Of a stretch of DNA of 64,000 nucleotides, positions 29,005 through 37,243 are shown one piece after another. The first letter of the stretch is position 1. The number at the start of each line of letters is the position of its first letter. The DNA is taken from NCBI RefSeq assembly GCF_001280015.1, contig NZ_LGDV01000201.1:124001-188000 (forward strand). Reading direction: 5' to 3'. The position numbers and the translations under genes are program-made. The stretch comes from Streptomyces sp. MMG1121 (lineage in GTDB: Bacteria > Actinomycetota > Actinomycetes > Streptomycetales > Streptomycetaceae). The notes under the pieces are model-generated. The model saw nothing but the letters and a program-made list of their open reading frames with translations, ran no database searches and was not told the origin of the DNA.

Positions 29005-30192
29005 ATGGCCGCCGCACCGGGACCGGTCCAGGAGGCCCTCGCCGCGCTGCCGCTGGTGGACCACCACTGCCACGGCGCCGTGACGGCCGACCTCGCGCCC
29101 GCCGAGTTCGCCCCGCTCCTGACCGAGGGCGCGGCCTGGCCCGGTGTCTCGCCCTTCGACACGCCCGTCGGCGTGGCCGTACGCCGGCACTGCGCGCCCC
29201 TGCTGGACCTCCCCCGGCACGCGCCGCCGGACGCCTACACGGCCCGCCGCACCGAGCTGGGCTGGCAGGAGGTCAACCGCCGCTTCCTGACCGCCGCCGG
29301 AGCCGGGGCGTTCCTCGTGGACACCGGCTACACCGCGCACCCCCTCACCTCCCCCGCCGAGCTGGCGGCGGCCTCCGGTGCCCTGGCCCGCGAGGTGGTA
29401 CGCCTGGAGCAGGTGGCCGAGGAGGTGGCCGCGCGGGGCGTCGAGCCGGACGCGTACGCGCAGGCGTTCCGCGGGGCCGCCGAGGAGGCCGTACGCCGGC
29501 CGGGCGTGGTGGCGGTGAAGTCCGTCGCCGCCTACCGCACGGGCTTCGCCCTGGACCCGGCCCGCCCGTCCGACGCCGAGGTGACACGGGCGGCCCGGCA
29601 CTGGCTCGCGGCCGGGGGCCGCCTGACCGACCCGGTCCTCGTACGGCATCTGCTGTGGACCGCCGCGGACCTCGGCCTGCCGCTCCAGCTGCACACCGGC
29701 TTCGGGGACGCCGACCTGCGGCTGCACCGCGCCGACCCGGCCCTGCTGACCGACTGGCTGCGCCTGACCTCCGGCACGGTCCCCGTCCTGTTGCTGCACT
29801 GCTGGCCCTACCATCGTCAAGCCGCCTATCTGGCAGCGGTGTTCGAGCAGGTGTACCTGGATGTCGGCCTGGCCCTGCACCACACCGGCCCGGCCCGCTG
29901 CCGGGCGGTGCTGGAGGAGGCCCTGGAGATCACCCCGTTCCGGAAACTGCTGTACAGCTCCGACGCCTACGGCGTGGCCGAATTCCACCACCTGGGCGCC
30001 CTGTGCTTCCGGCAGGGCCTCGCCGAACTACTCCAAGACCGCGTCGAATCGGACGAGTTGAGCCTGCCCGACGCCCTGCGCATCGCCGCCTGGACGGGCC
30101 GCGACAACGCCCGCCGCCTCTACGGACTCCCCGGACCACCCGTATCCGAACCGGCCCGCGACCCCAGCGGGCGCCCCACCCGGAAAGTATGA
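29005..30192 (+). CDS. Amidohydrolase family protein (FluG N-domain-like)
   Basis: 395 residues. The first metal motif is VDHHCHG, then LHTGFGDAD, LLLHCWPYHRQ and YSSDAYGVAEF, which together form the metal site of a TIM-barrel amidohydrolase (amidohydro-rel-2 type). The ATG at 29005 lies 2 bases after the stop of the glutamine-synthetase-like gene. In FluG-type proteins the same two domains are fused in the opposite order. A likely role is hydrolysis of the gamma-glutamyl amide made by the ligase, or of a related amide. Confidence 0.83.
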   Translation: MAAAPGPVQEALAALPLVDHHCHGAVTADLAPAEFAPLLTEGAAWPGVSPFDTPVGVAVRRHCAPLLDLPRHAPPDAYTARRTELGWQEVNRRFLTAAGAGAFLVDTGYTAHPLTSPAELAAASGALAREVVRLEQVAEEVAARGVEPDAYAQAFRGAAEEAVRRPGVVAVKSVAAYRTGFALDPARPSDAEVTRAARHWLAAGGRLTDPVLVRHLLWTAADLGLPLQLHTGFGDADLRLHRADPALLTDWLRLTSGTVPVLLLHCWPYHRQAAYLAAVFEQVYLDVGLALHHTGPARCRAVLEEALEITPFRKLLYSSDAYGVAEFHHLGALCFRQGLAELLQDRVESDELSLPDALRIAAWTGRDNARRLYGLPGPPVSEPARDPSGRPTRKV

Positions 30193-30199
30193 TCAAGCA

Positions 30200-30736
30200 A
30201 TGTCAGACATGACCGAAACCGCGCCCGGCTGGCTCACCTCGGACGAACTGGAACTGGCCAGGGCCCACATGCCGATCCTGTACGTCGAGGCCGTGCCCGT
30301 ACGCGTGGACGACAGCGGCGAAGTCACCAGCATCGGACTGCTGCTGCGCATCGGCCCGGACGGGACGGTCAGCCGGACCCTGGTCTCCGGCCGCGTCCTG
30401 CACCACGAGCGGGTCCGCGACGCCCTGCTGCGCCATCTGGAGAAGGACCTCGGCCCGGTCGCGCTCCCCCGTATCCCCGCCTCGCTCCAGCCCTTCACGG
30501 TCGCGGAGTACTTCCCGACGGCGGGCATCACGCCCTACCACGACCCGCGTCAGCACGCGGTCTCCCTCGCCTACGTCGTACCGGTCACCGGCGACTGCCG
30601 CCCCCGGCAGGACGCGCTGGACCTCGTCTGGTTCAGCCCGCAGGAGGCCGCCTCCCCGGCCGTGCAGAGCGAGATGCCGGGCGGGCACGGGGCCCTGCTG
30701 AAGCAGGCACTCGCGCACGTGGGTGTGACGTACTGA
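30200..30736 (+). CDS. NUDIX-like family protein (DUF4916)
   Basis: 178 residues. The blocks WLTSDELELARAHMPILYVEAVPV and SGRVLHHERVRDALLRHLEKDLG match the DUF4916 family, which has a NUDIX-like fold but lacks a standard NUDIX box (GX5EX7REUXEEXGU): in this protein the region reads LVSGRVLHHERVRDALLRHL. Hydrolase activity is therefore uncertain. It starts 7 bases after the amidohydrolase and is probably part of that operon. Confidence 0.75.
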   Translation: MSDMTETAPGWLTSDELELARAHMPILYVEAVPVRVDDSGEVTSIGLLLRIGPDGTVSRTLVSGRVLHHERVRDALLRHLEKDLGPVALPRIPASLQPFTVAEYFPTAGITPYHDPRQHAVSLAYVVPVTGDCRPRQDALDLVWFSPQEAASPAVQSEMPGGHGALLKQALAHVGVTY

Positions 30737-30794
30737 CACCGGCGACCGCCGAACCGGCCTGTCTATCAGGCCCGTCCGGCCGCTGACCAGGGAA

Positions 30795-30828
30795 GTCATC
30801 GACGCGTTCAGGTTGTGTTCAGGCTCGC
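30795..30828 (+). promoter_or_regulatory. 11-base direct repeats, PHO-box-like
   Basis: GTTCAGGTTGT at 30806-30816 is followed directly by GTTCAGGCTCG, preceded by the weaker unit GTCATCGACGC. Units of 11 bases beginning GTTCA resemble the PhoP boxes of Streptomyces and OmpR-type sites generally. They lie about 100 bases upstream of the membrane-protein gene at 30920. Confidence 0.35.
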
Positions 30829-30919
30829 CGCACCCCGTGGCAACAACTGCACCAGAGGCCCCAAAACAATGGCAAAGGGGGATGGGGAAACGGCGGTCGC
30901 GCATGCGAGGGTGCGAGCC

Positions 30920-31717
30920 ATGAGCACAGAGCACGTCCTCGACCAGCGGCCCCGCGATCACGCACGCGCGCGCATACGCGAGAGCGCGAACAAGGTGCCG
31001 GAGGTGACCGTCTACTTCTGGATCATCAAGGTCCTCACCACCGGCATGGGCGAGACCGCCTCCGACTTCCTGGCCCACCTGTTCGGCCCGATCCCGGCGG
31101 TCGGTCTCGGCGGTCTCGCCTTCGCCGCGGCGCTCGTGCTCCAGTTCGCCGTCCGCCGGTACGTGGCGTGGATCTACTGGACGGCGATCGTGATGGTCAG
31201 CGTGTTCGGCACGATGGCCGCGGACGTGCTGCACGTGGGCCTCGGTGTCCCGTACACCCTGTCCACCCCGCTCTTCCTCGTCGCCCTGGCGGCCGTCTTC
31301 GCCCTCTGGTACGCGAGCGAGCGCACCCTGTCCATCCACTCGATCCGCACCCGCCGCCGCGAGTGCTTCTACTGGGCGGCCGTCCTCGCCACGTTCGCGC
31401 TGGGCACCGCCGCGGGCGACCTCACCGCGACCATCGGCCTCGGCTACCTGGGCTCGGCCGTGCTGTTCGCCGTGGCGATCTGCGTCCCGGCCCTCACCCA
31501 CCGGATGCGCCTGCTGGGCGCGGTGACCGCGTTCTGGACGGCGTACGTCATCACCCGCCCGCTCGGCGCGTCCCTCGCCGACTGGATGGCCGTTCCGGCC
31601 AAGCGGGGCGGCCTGGCGTGGGGGCTGGGGCCGGTGACGCTGTCCTGGACGGTGGCGATCGTCGGGTTCGTGGTGTTCATGGCGGTGTCGCGACGGGACA
31701 CCGAGCCGACGGTCTGA
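30920..31717 (+). CDS. COG4705-type integral membrane protein
   Basis: 265 residues with about eight hydrophobic segments. A cytoplasmic start (RARIRESANKVPEVTVYFW) is followed by KVLTTGMGETASDF and, in the second half, FALGTAAGDLTATIG. This internal repeat of a Gly-Glu/Asp-Thr pattern is typical of the COG4705 membrane-anchored family of unknown function. The ATG at 30920 has GAGGG upstream. A frame open from 30815 is not needed. The neighbouring direct repeats suggest control by a response regulator. Confidence 0.8.
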   Translation: MSTEHVLDQRPRDHARARIRESANKVPEVTVYFWIIKVLTTGMGETASDFLAHLFGPIPAVGLGGLAFAAALVLQFAVRRYVAWIYWTAIVMVSVFGTMAADVLHVGLGVPYTLSTPLFLVALAAVFALWYASERTLSIHSIRTRRRECFYWAAVLATFALGTAAGDLTATIGLGYLGSAVLFAVAICVPALTHRMRLLGAVTAFWTAYVITRPLGASLADWMAVPAKRGGLAWGLGPVTLSWTVAIVGFVVFMAVSRRDTEPTV

Positions 31718-31811
31718 CTGCGGCGCATCGGGCCGCGGGGGCCGATTCCGGCCCCCGGTAGGATCCTTCCGGAAGGGCGGAACCGACAGCAGAGACGGCA
31801 CTCTTGATACA

Positions 31812-33497
31812 ATGCACGATTTGCGAGCAGCGAGCAGCGAGCAGCGAGCAGCGAGCAGCGAGCAGCGCGTGGTGCTCGTGGCCGTGCGGTCCGCCGGGGC
31901 GCTGCACCGGCTGCTCGACGTACTGCCCGTCTTCGAGGGCGATGAGCGGATCGGCATCCGCTTCACCCTGGTGCCCGGCTCCGACTTCGACGTGGACGCG
32001 CTGGCGGCCCTGGAGCGGTCCGGGGCCCGTACGGTCTCCTGGGACGAGGCCCGCGTCGGCCGGCACGACCTGATCCTCGGCGCCAGCCCCAAGGGCCCCT
32101 TGCGTGTCCTGTCCGGCCCCCGGGCACTGCTCCCGCACGGAGCGGGCTTCAACAAGACGATCCCCGGCGAGGGTTCACCGCATCTGCCCTCCGGCCTCGA
32201 CCCCCACCATCTGCTCGCGGACGGCGAGCCCTGGGCCGATCTGTACGCCCTGGCCCACGACACCCAGCTCGCCGCCCTCACCGGCCACTGCCCCGCGGCC
32301 GCCGCCCGGGCGGCCGTGGTGGGCGACCCCACGCTGGACCGGCTCCTCGCCTCCGCCGGCCACCGGGGCCGGTACCGGCAGGCCCTCGGCACCGGCGGGC
32401 GCCGGCTGGTCGTCCTGGCCTCCACCTGGGGACCGGAGTCCCTCCTCACCCGCCGCCCGGGCCTGCCCGCCGAACTCGTCGGCCAACTCCCCTACGACTC
32501 CTACCAGTTCGCCTTGGTCCTGCATCCGAACGAGTTCAGCCGGCTCGGGTCCTTCGACCTGTCCCGGCAGCTGGCACCCGCCCTGTCCGGCGGTCTGGTC
32601 CTGGCCGGCCCGTACGAGGAATGGGCCGCGGTGCTGGTCGCGGCGGACGCCGTCATCACCGACCACGGGTCCAGTGCCCTCTACGCCGCCGCTCAGGGGC
32701 GCCCCGTCATCGGTGCCTACGACGGAGGAGCGGAACTGATCCCGGACAGCCCGATGGCCCGGCTCCTGGCCCGCGTGCCCGCACTGTCCTCGCCCGCCGA
32801 ACTGGACGAGGCCCTCGCGGCCGCCGCGGCGGTGGACACCGTCGGCCTCGCCCGCGCCGCGTTCGCCCGGCAGGGCGAGTCGCTCGGCAGGCTGCGCGAC
32901 GAGTTGTACCGGCTGCTCGGCCTCGCGCCCCGTGCCGTCCCGGTCGCCGCGGCCCCGCTCACCCGGCCCACGAGCACGCCTCGCCGGCCGGCCGCCTTCG
33001 CCGTACGGGCCGCTGTGTCCGGGCACCACGTCCGCGTCGAGCGCCTCGCCCCCGGCACCGCCGAGGCCGTACACCATCTGGCGGCCCAGCACCCCGAGGC
33101 CGGGCCACGGCACACGCAGAGCGCCGCCGTGCTGTGGCGCCGGGCCTCGGGCGGGGCCGCCGCACCGCCCAGCAGCGCCTGGACCGCCGGAGGCTGGACC
33201 GCCCGGATGCTCGACGAGGCCCCCGGCTGCCGTACCGCCGCCGCGATCCTCACCCCGGAGCGCTGCCTCGTCCGGCACCGCACCGCCGGGACGTTCACGG
33301 TCCACGTCGCACCGGTCCGGGCCGACGGGAAGGTCGTGCGCCCCGATCCGGCCGCCGTCGTCTCGGCGGTCCATGCCTGGCTGGGCGCGGCCGGGCCGTC
33401 GAAGGCGCCGGTGTCGCTGGTGTGCGACATCGGCCCGTCGACGGTCCGGGTGCGCGTGGAGGACGTGGATCCGGGCGACCTCGACTACGAGTTGTGA
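31812..33497 (+). CDS. GT-B-like (CDP-glycerol glycerophosphotransferase-like) protein with repeat in its 5' end
   Basis: 561 residues from ATG 31812, or 542 from GTG 31869. The N-terminal domain ([32 protein letters not shown]) and the second domain ([25 protein letters not shown]) fit a two-Rossmann GT-B fold like TagB/TagF polymerases. A 150-residue C-terminal domain follows and is not recognised. The first 19 codons are mostly the 7-base tandem repeat and read as low-complexity Ala/Ser/Glu/Gln/Arg. No ribosome-binding site precedes ATG 31812, and family similarity seems to start at VVLVAV, so the true start is uncertain. The end overlaps the convergent NLR gene by 13 bases. Confidence 0.7.
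   Translation: MHDLRAASSEQRAASSEQRVVLVAVRSAGALHRLLDVLPVFEGDERIGIRFTLVPGSDFDVDALAALERSGARTVSWDEARVGRHDLILGASPKGPLRVLSGPRALLPHGAGFNKTIPGEGSPHLPSGLDPHHLLADGEPWADLYALAHDTQLAALTGHCPAAAARAAVVGDPTLDRLLASAGHRGRYRQALGTGGRRLVVLASTWGPESLLTRRPGLPAELVGQLPYDSYQFALVLHPNEFSRLGSFDLSRQLAPALSGGLVLAGPYEEWAAVLVAADAVITDHGSSALYAAAQGRPVIGAYDGGAELIPDSPMARLLARVPALSSPAELDEALAAAAAVDTVGLARAAFARQGESLGRLRDELYRLLGLAPRAVPVAAAPLTRPTSTPRRPAAFAVRAAVSGHHVRVERLAPGTAEAVHHLAAQHPEAGPRHTQSAAVLWRRASGGAAAPPSSAWTAGGWTARMLDEAPGCRTAAAILTPERCLVRHRTAGTFTVHVAPVRADGKVVRPDPAAVVSAVHAWLGAAGPSKAPVSLVCDIGPSTVRVRVEDVDPGDLDYEL
31823..31867 (+). repeat. Heptanucleotide tandem repeat, (GCGAGCA) x 6.4
   Basis: Six perfect copies of GCGAGCA run from 31823 to 31864, followed by GCG. 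They lie inside or directly before the start of the 31.8-kb gene. Seven is not a multiple of three, so gain or loss of one unit would shift the frame from ATG 31812. With six copies the frame is open. Confidence 0.95.
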
Positions 33498-35620
33498 GGG
33501 CCGCCGGACAGGGCACCGGCTTCCAGCTCCAGCTGCCGCGCCGCCGTACGGTGCCGCTCGGCCCCAGCGGCGTCGCCCCGCTCCTCGGCGAGCGCGGCCA
33601 GCTCCGCCAGGATCCGCGCCTCGTCGGTGCCGGAGCCGCGCTCGCGGGCACTGTCCAGGGCGGCGCGGACGAGTTCCTCCGCCCGCGCCGCCCGGCCGGT
33701 CCGGCGCAGGGCCCGGCCCAGGGCGAAGCCCGTGCGCGCGGTCATGCGTTCCCGCTCCTGCTCCACAGCCATGCGATGCGCCTCGGTCAGCAGCAGGACC
33801 GCGCGCTCGGCGTCGCCCAGGCGCAGCACGGCACCGCCCAGCAGGTAGGTCTGGAGCAGCACGCCGTAGGGGTTGGGGATCTCGGCGTGGGCCGCGCGCG
33901 CCGCCTCGAAGTCGGCCGCCGCGCCCGACCATGCGCCCCGCGCCGCCTCGGCGTCGCCCGCCGCGTCCGACGCGTCGCCCCGCGCCGACTTCAGCAGCCC
34001 CCGGAACTCCACCGTCGACGCCTTCAGCTTCCGTTCCGCGACGGAGTCGCCCAGGGCCTCGGCGGCGTGCAGCGCCTGCCGCACCTGCTCGGCGGCCTCG
34101 TCGTACCGCTGCTGTTCCCAGAGCGGCCGGGCCAGCTGGCAGCGCATCCGGATCATCGCCGGCAGGTGTTCCGAGCGGTCGGCCGCCGCGACACCGATGG
34201 TGAAGACGTCGGTGATGTCCGCGTAGTGGGGGTGGTCGAGGAAGTGCGTCCACAGGGGCTCGCACAGCGCCCAGGCGTCCGCGTGGAGGCCTGTGTCGTG
34301 GGCCAGCCGGACACAGCCGTAGAGCGCCAGCCGCTCGGACCGGAGCCACTTGAGCGCTTCCGTCTTGCCGGCGAACGCGATGTCGTCGGCCGCCGGCGCG
34401 GCACCGCCGGGCAGCTCGGCGAAGGTCATCCGGGCTCCGGCGGCCAGCAGGTCCGCGCGGGCGGCCTGCCGTCGGTACCAGCCGAGCAGCCGGCGCCGTG
34501 CGGCGGCACGCTCGGTCCCCTCCGGGTCGGCCTGCCGCGCCCGGCGCTCGGCGTGGCCGCGGAGCAGGGCGTGCGTCCGGTACCCCTCGGGGCGCACTTC
34601 CAGCAGTCCCGCCGACTCCAGTTCCTCCAGCGCGTCGTCCGCCTCCTGCGGCCCGTCCCCGAGCAGTACGGAGGCGGCCGGCGCCGTGAGGAAGGGAGCC
34701 GGATGCTGGGGCAGCAGGCGGTACAGGCGCGCGGCCTGCGGTCCGAGCCCGGCGTACGCCGCGTCCCACACCGCCTCGACCATGGGAATGCCCTTCTCGT
34801 GCAGCTCCGCGGTCAGGTCGGCGACCAGCCGGGACAGTCCGCGCCTGCGGTAGCGGCGGACCCAGTGGCCGGCCACCTGGAGGGCCGCGGGGAGCCCGCC
34901 GCAGCCTCGGGCGAGTTCGGCCGCCGTCTCCGGCTCGGCCCGCAACCGCGGATCGTCGACGATCTTCCCGAGCAGCCGCACGGCGTCGTCCACCGACAGC
35001 GGGTCGACGGCCACTTCGACGGCCGAGGTGACGTCGAGGTCGTACAGCACGCCATGGCTGGTGACGATCACCAGGCTGTGGGGCGAGGACGGCAGCAGGG
35101 GCAGGACCTCGCTGCCGGACCGCGCGTTGTCGACGACCACGACGAGCCGTTTGTCCCGGGTGCGGTTCCAGTACTGTTTCGACCGGCCGGCGAACGACCG
35201 CCCCCACCATTCGGCGGCGACGTCCAGACCGGTCAGCAGCTCGGCGAGCGCGTCCGCCACCTCCACGGCGCCGTCCCGGCGCAGATCGTCCAGATCTACG
35301 TACAGCACACCGTCCGGGTAGCGGTCGCTGTACCGACGTGCCAGGTGGAAGCCCAGCGCGGTCTTGCCGACCCCGCCCACTCCGGTCAACGCGACGACCA
35401 GCGGCCCGGCGTGGCCGGTGTGGCCCTCGACGGCTCCGGCGATGCGCTCCTGTTCCCGCAGGCGGTTCTCGAACGTCGTGAGCGCGGGCGGAAGTTGGAA
35501 GGGGGCCGGCCGGACCTCGGGCGCCGCACCGTGCCAGTGCTGGTGCAGTTCTCCGATGCGTCCGGCCTGGACCACCGCCTCCGCGTGCCCGTCCATCGTG
35601 TTGCGCGTCTCCTCGGCCAT
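33485..35620 (-). CDS. NLR-like NB-ARC/TPR protein with N-terminal amyloid-signalling motif
   Basis: 711 residues. Residues 7-23 read [17 protein letters not shown], an RHIM-like (BASS-type) motif. An NB-ARC STAND ATPase follows: P-loop GVGGVGKT at 80-87, Walker B LVVVVDN near 159-165, a sensor-like LVIVTSHG near 183-190 and a GLP motif in [10 protein letters not shown] winged-helix part covers about 270-370, and TPR-like helices rich in Ala/Glu run from about 400 to the end. Such proteins oligomerise on sensing a signal and nucleate amyloid growth in a partner. TAGGGT seven bases before the ATG suggests a leaderless transcript. The divergent 135-aa gene carries the matching motif. Confidence 0.88.
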   Translation of the reverse strand: MAEETRNTMDGHAEAVVQAGRIGELHQHWHGAAPEVRPAPFQLPPALTTFENRLREQERIAGAVEGHTGHAGPLVVALTGVGGVGKTALGFHLARRYSDRYPDGVLYVDLDDLRRDGAVEVADALAELLTGLDVAAEWWGRSFAGRSKQYWNRTRDKRLVVVVDNARSGSEVLPLLPSSPHSLVIVTSHGVLYDLDVTSAVEVAVDPLSVDDAVRLLGKIVDDPRLRAEPETAAELARGCGGLPAALQVAGHWVRRYRRRGLSRLVADLTAELHEKGIPMVEAVWDAAYAGLGPQAARLYRLLPQHPAPFLTAPAASVLLGDGPQEADDALEELESAGLLEVRPEGYRTHALLRGHAERRARQADPEGTERAAARRRLLGWYRRQAARADLLAAGARMTFAELPGGAAPAADDIAFAGKTEALKWLRSERLALYGCVRLAHDTGLHADAWALCEPLWTHFLDHPHYADITDVFTIGVAAADRSEHLPAMIRMRCQLARPLWEQQRYDEAAEQVRQALHAAEALGDSVAERKLKASTVEFRGLLKSARGDASDAAGDAEAARGAWSGAAADFEAARAAHAEIPNPYGVLLQTYLLGGAVLRLGDAERAVLLLTEAHRMAVEQERERMTARTGFALGRALRRTGRAARAEELVRAALDSARERGSGTDEARILAELAALAEERGDAAGAERHRTAARQLELEAGALSGGPHNS

Positions 35621-35762
35621 GCGCCAACCCTACGGTCCACGCCCCCTGCTGACGGTGCGCCAGGCATGGTCGGAACGTGCCAACTTGTCTCACCGGTGTG
35701 TCGCGAGTACGGCACTCGGCGCCGTAAGGTGTGGCTCCACACACCGACCAGGGAGTACCTCG
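35621..35762. promoter_or_regulatory. Shared divergent promoter region of the NLR pair
   Basis: Only 142 bases separate the two starts. On the minus strand TAGGGT (complement of about 35628-35633) is placed for a leaderless NLR transcript. On the plus strand TAAGGT near 35726 and TTGTCT near 35683 are candidate promoter elements for the small gene. GGTGTG-GCTCCA-CACACC forms a small hairpin just before its ribosome-binding site. Shared control of both genes is likely. Confidence 0.45.
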
Positions 35763-36170
35763 ATGGACCCGATCACCGCGGCGGCGCTCACCTCGCTGGC
35801 CGGGAGCCTCGGCGGCGAGGCCGGGCGCAACGCCTGGCAGGGACTGGCCGCGCTGGTGCGCCGCCCCTTCCGCCGGGCGGCGGGCGAGGACTCCGGCGAG
35901 GTCTCCGGGGTGAGCTCGGGCGAGGTAGAACTGGCCGCGCTGGCAGGCCAGCCGGACAACGCCGCCCACGCCCAGGCCCTGGCCACCGCGCTCGGCGTAC
36001 GGGCGGCCCTCGACGGCGAGTTCCGGGCGCTGCTGGAGGAGTGGTGGACGCGGGCGCGTGCCGACACGGGCGGCGACGTGCACAACACCGTGAGCGGGAC
36101 ACAGAACGGCACGGTGTTTCAGGGCCGGGACTTCTCCGGCAGCATCACACTGCATCTGGGGCAGCAGTGA
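35763..36170 (+). CDS. Small Bell-like putative effector with C-terminal amyloid-signalling motif
   Basis: 135 residues. The N terminus MDPITAAALTSLAGSLGGEA continues into a helical domain of about 100 residues (GRNAWQGLAALVRRPFRR, then LAALAGQPDNAAHAQALATA). After a short linker, residues 108-124 read NTVSGTQNGTVFQGRDF and end in SGSITLH. This motif matches the N terminus of the divergent NLR: both have Asn-Thr-x-x-Gly, then Val-x-Gln. The architecture (helical domain, then amyloid motif) is that described for bacterial Bell effectors, thought to act at membranes like HeLo/MLKL domains. GGGAG 9 bases upstream fixes the ATG. Confidence 0.75.
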   Translation: MDPITAAALTSLAGSLGGEAGRNAWQGLAALVRRPFRRAAGEDSGEVSGVSSGEVELAALAGQPDNAAHAQALATALGVRAALDGEFRALLEEWWTRARADTGGDVHNTVSGTQNGTVFQGRDFSGSITLHLGQQ

Positions 36171-36241
36171 TGGCTGGACGCTGAGCCGCCCGTCGCCCCC
36201 CTCGGTGGCGGCGTGGTCGGCGCCGCTGACGGACGATCAAC

Positions 36242-36286
36242 GCGAAGAAGGGCCTCCACAGGCTCTCGCCTGCGAAGACCCTTCGC
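36242..36286 (-). terminator. Nested hairpin after tRNA-Pro copy 2
   Basis: On the minus strand, GCGAAGGG pairs with CCCTT-x-TTCGC around an inner hairpin GCAGGC-GAGA-GCCTGT. It starts 5 bases downstream of the tRNA. It lacks a T-run, so termination efficiency is unsure. Confidence 0.4.
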
Positions 36287-36290
36287 ACCG

Positions 36291-36364
<74 letters not shown>

Positions 36365-36451
36365 GTGCCGTCTGACCTGGGATTTCCCCGGTCGAAACGC
36401 GCAGGGAAACCATACCGCACTCGGATCAGTGGTCGCGCCCCGGTTTCCCTG

Positions 36452-36482
36452 TTGACCTCAACCTTGGTCGAGGTTGCACGAT
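36452..36482 (+). promoter_or_regulatory. MerR-type promoter/operator of the transketolase operon
   Basis: TTGACC (36452-36457) and CACGAT (36477-36482) are 19 bases apart, the long spacer typical of MerR-family promoters. Between them lies the dyad ACCTCAACC-TT-GGTCGAGGT (36455-36474), with one mismatch per arm, as in SoxR/MerR operators. The predicted transcript start is at or one base from the ATG at 36490, so the mRNA is probably leaderless. No merR gene is in the neighbourhood. Confidence 0.6.
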
Positions 36483-36489
36483 CGTCGAC

Positions 36490-37197
36490 ATGACGATCAC
36501 AGCGGACGAGAGCCGCACGTACGGCTACGACGACCTGCCCGAGCTGATGAGCCTGATGACCGGCGACGAGAAGCACGGGCCGGCGGCCACCTCCACGCTC
36601 GACGTGCTGTGGGTGCTCTACGACCGGGTGCTCCGGGTGACTCCGGAGCGGCGGGACGATCCGGCCCGGGACCGGTTCCTGCTGAGCAAGGGTCACGGGC
36701 CGATGGCGTACTACGCGGTACTGGCCGCGAAGGGATTCGTACCGGCCGGCTGGCTGCCCGGGTTCGGGTCGTACGACTCCCCGCTCGGGCATCACCCGGA
36801 CCGGGTGCTGGTGCCGGGGGCCGAGATCGCCAGCGGGTCGCTCGGGCACGGGCTGCCCATCGCCGTGGGCAGCGCGCTGGGCCTGCGGGCGCAGGGGCTG
36901 CACGACCCGGCGGTCTGGGTCCTGATCGGGGATGCCGAGCTGGACGAGGGCAGCAACCACGAGGCGATCGCCTTCGCCGGGCCCGCCGGTCTGGAGCGGC
37001 TGCACACCATCGTGGTCGACAACTCCTCCGCCAGCCATGCGCTGCCCGGCGGGATCGCCGCCCGGTTCGAGGCGGCGGGCTGGTCCGCGGTGACCGTCGA
37101 CGGGCGCGATCACGAGGCGCTGTACGCCGCGTTCACGGCGCCCCATCCGGGGCGACCGCACGTGGTCGTGGCCCGGGTCGAGCCGAAGAACGCCTGA
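36490..37197 (+). CDS. Transketolase, N-terminal (ThDP-binding) subunit
   Basis: 235 residues. LLSKGHGPMAYYAVLAAKGF and ASGSLGHGLPIAVGSALG are standard transketolase blocks, and GDAELDEGSNHEAI followed by VVDNSSAS is the ThDP/magnesium motif (GDxxLxEG...N). Full transketolases are about 650 residues. Here the enzyme is split in two genes, as in many archaea and some actinobacteria. No ribosome-binding site is seen, consistent with a leaderless start. The C-terminal subunit gene follows after 46 bases. Confidence 0.92.
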   Translation: MTITADESRTYGYDDLPELMSLMTGDEKHGPAATSTLDVLWVLYDRVLRVTPERRDDPARDRFLLSKGHGPMAYYAVLAAKGFVPAGWLPGFGSYDSPLGHHPDRVLVPGAEIASGSLGHGLPIAVGSALGLRAQGLHDPAVWVLIGDAELDEGSNHEAIAFAGPAGLERLHTIVVDNSSASHALPGGIAARFEAAGWSAVTVDGRDHEALYAAFTAPHPGRPHVVVARVEPKNA

Positions 37198-37243
37198 CTC
37201 TCCCGCGCTGTCTGGAACCGCTCTCTGGAAAGGGCTCCCCTTC

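Noticed and set aside
31823-31867. Tandem repeat considered as a CRISPR array
   Set aside because: The 7-base units are contiguous with no spacers. The 46241-46405 repeat is likewise spacer-free and in frame.
30203-32449. Minus-strand open frame of 748 residues opposite the NUDIX-like, COG4705 and GT-B-like genes
   Set aside because: Antisense shadow spanning three real genes and their spacers.
32175-36155. Minus-strand open frame of 1326 residues
   Set aside because: Long antisense or shifted frames are expected in DNA with this GC content. It is Arg/Gly/Ala-rich and lacks domain blocks, while the convergent GT-B-like and NLR frames have clear motifs.
32621-36184. Plus-strand open frame of 1187 residues across the NLR gene
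   Set aside because: Shadow of the NLR and effector genes, with no recognisable domain and poor third-position bias.
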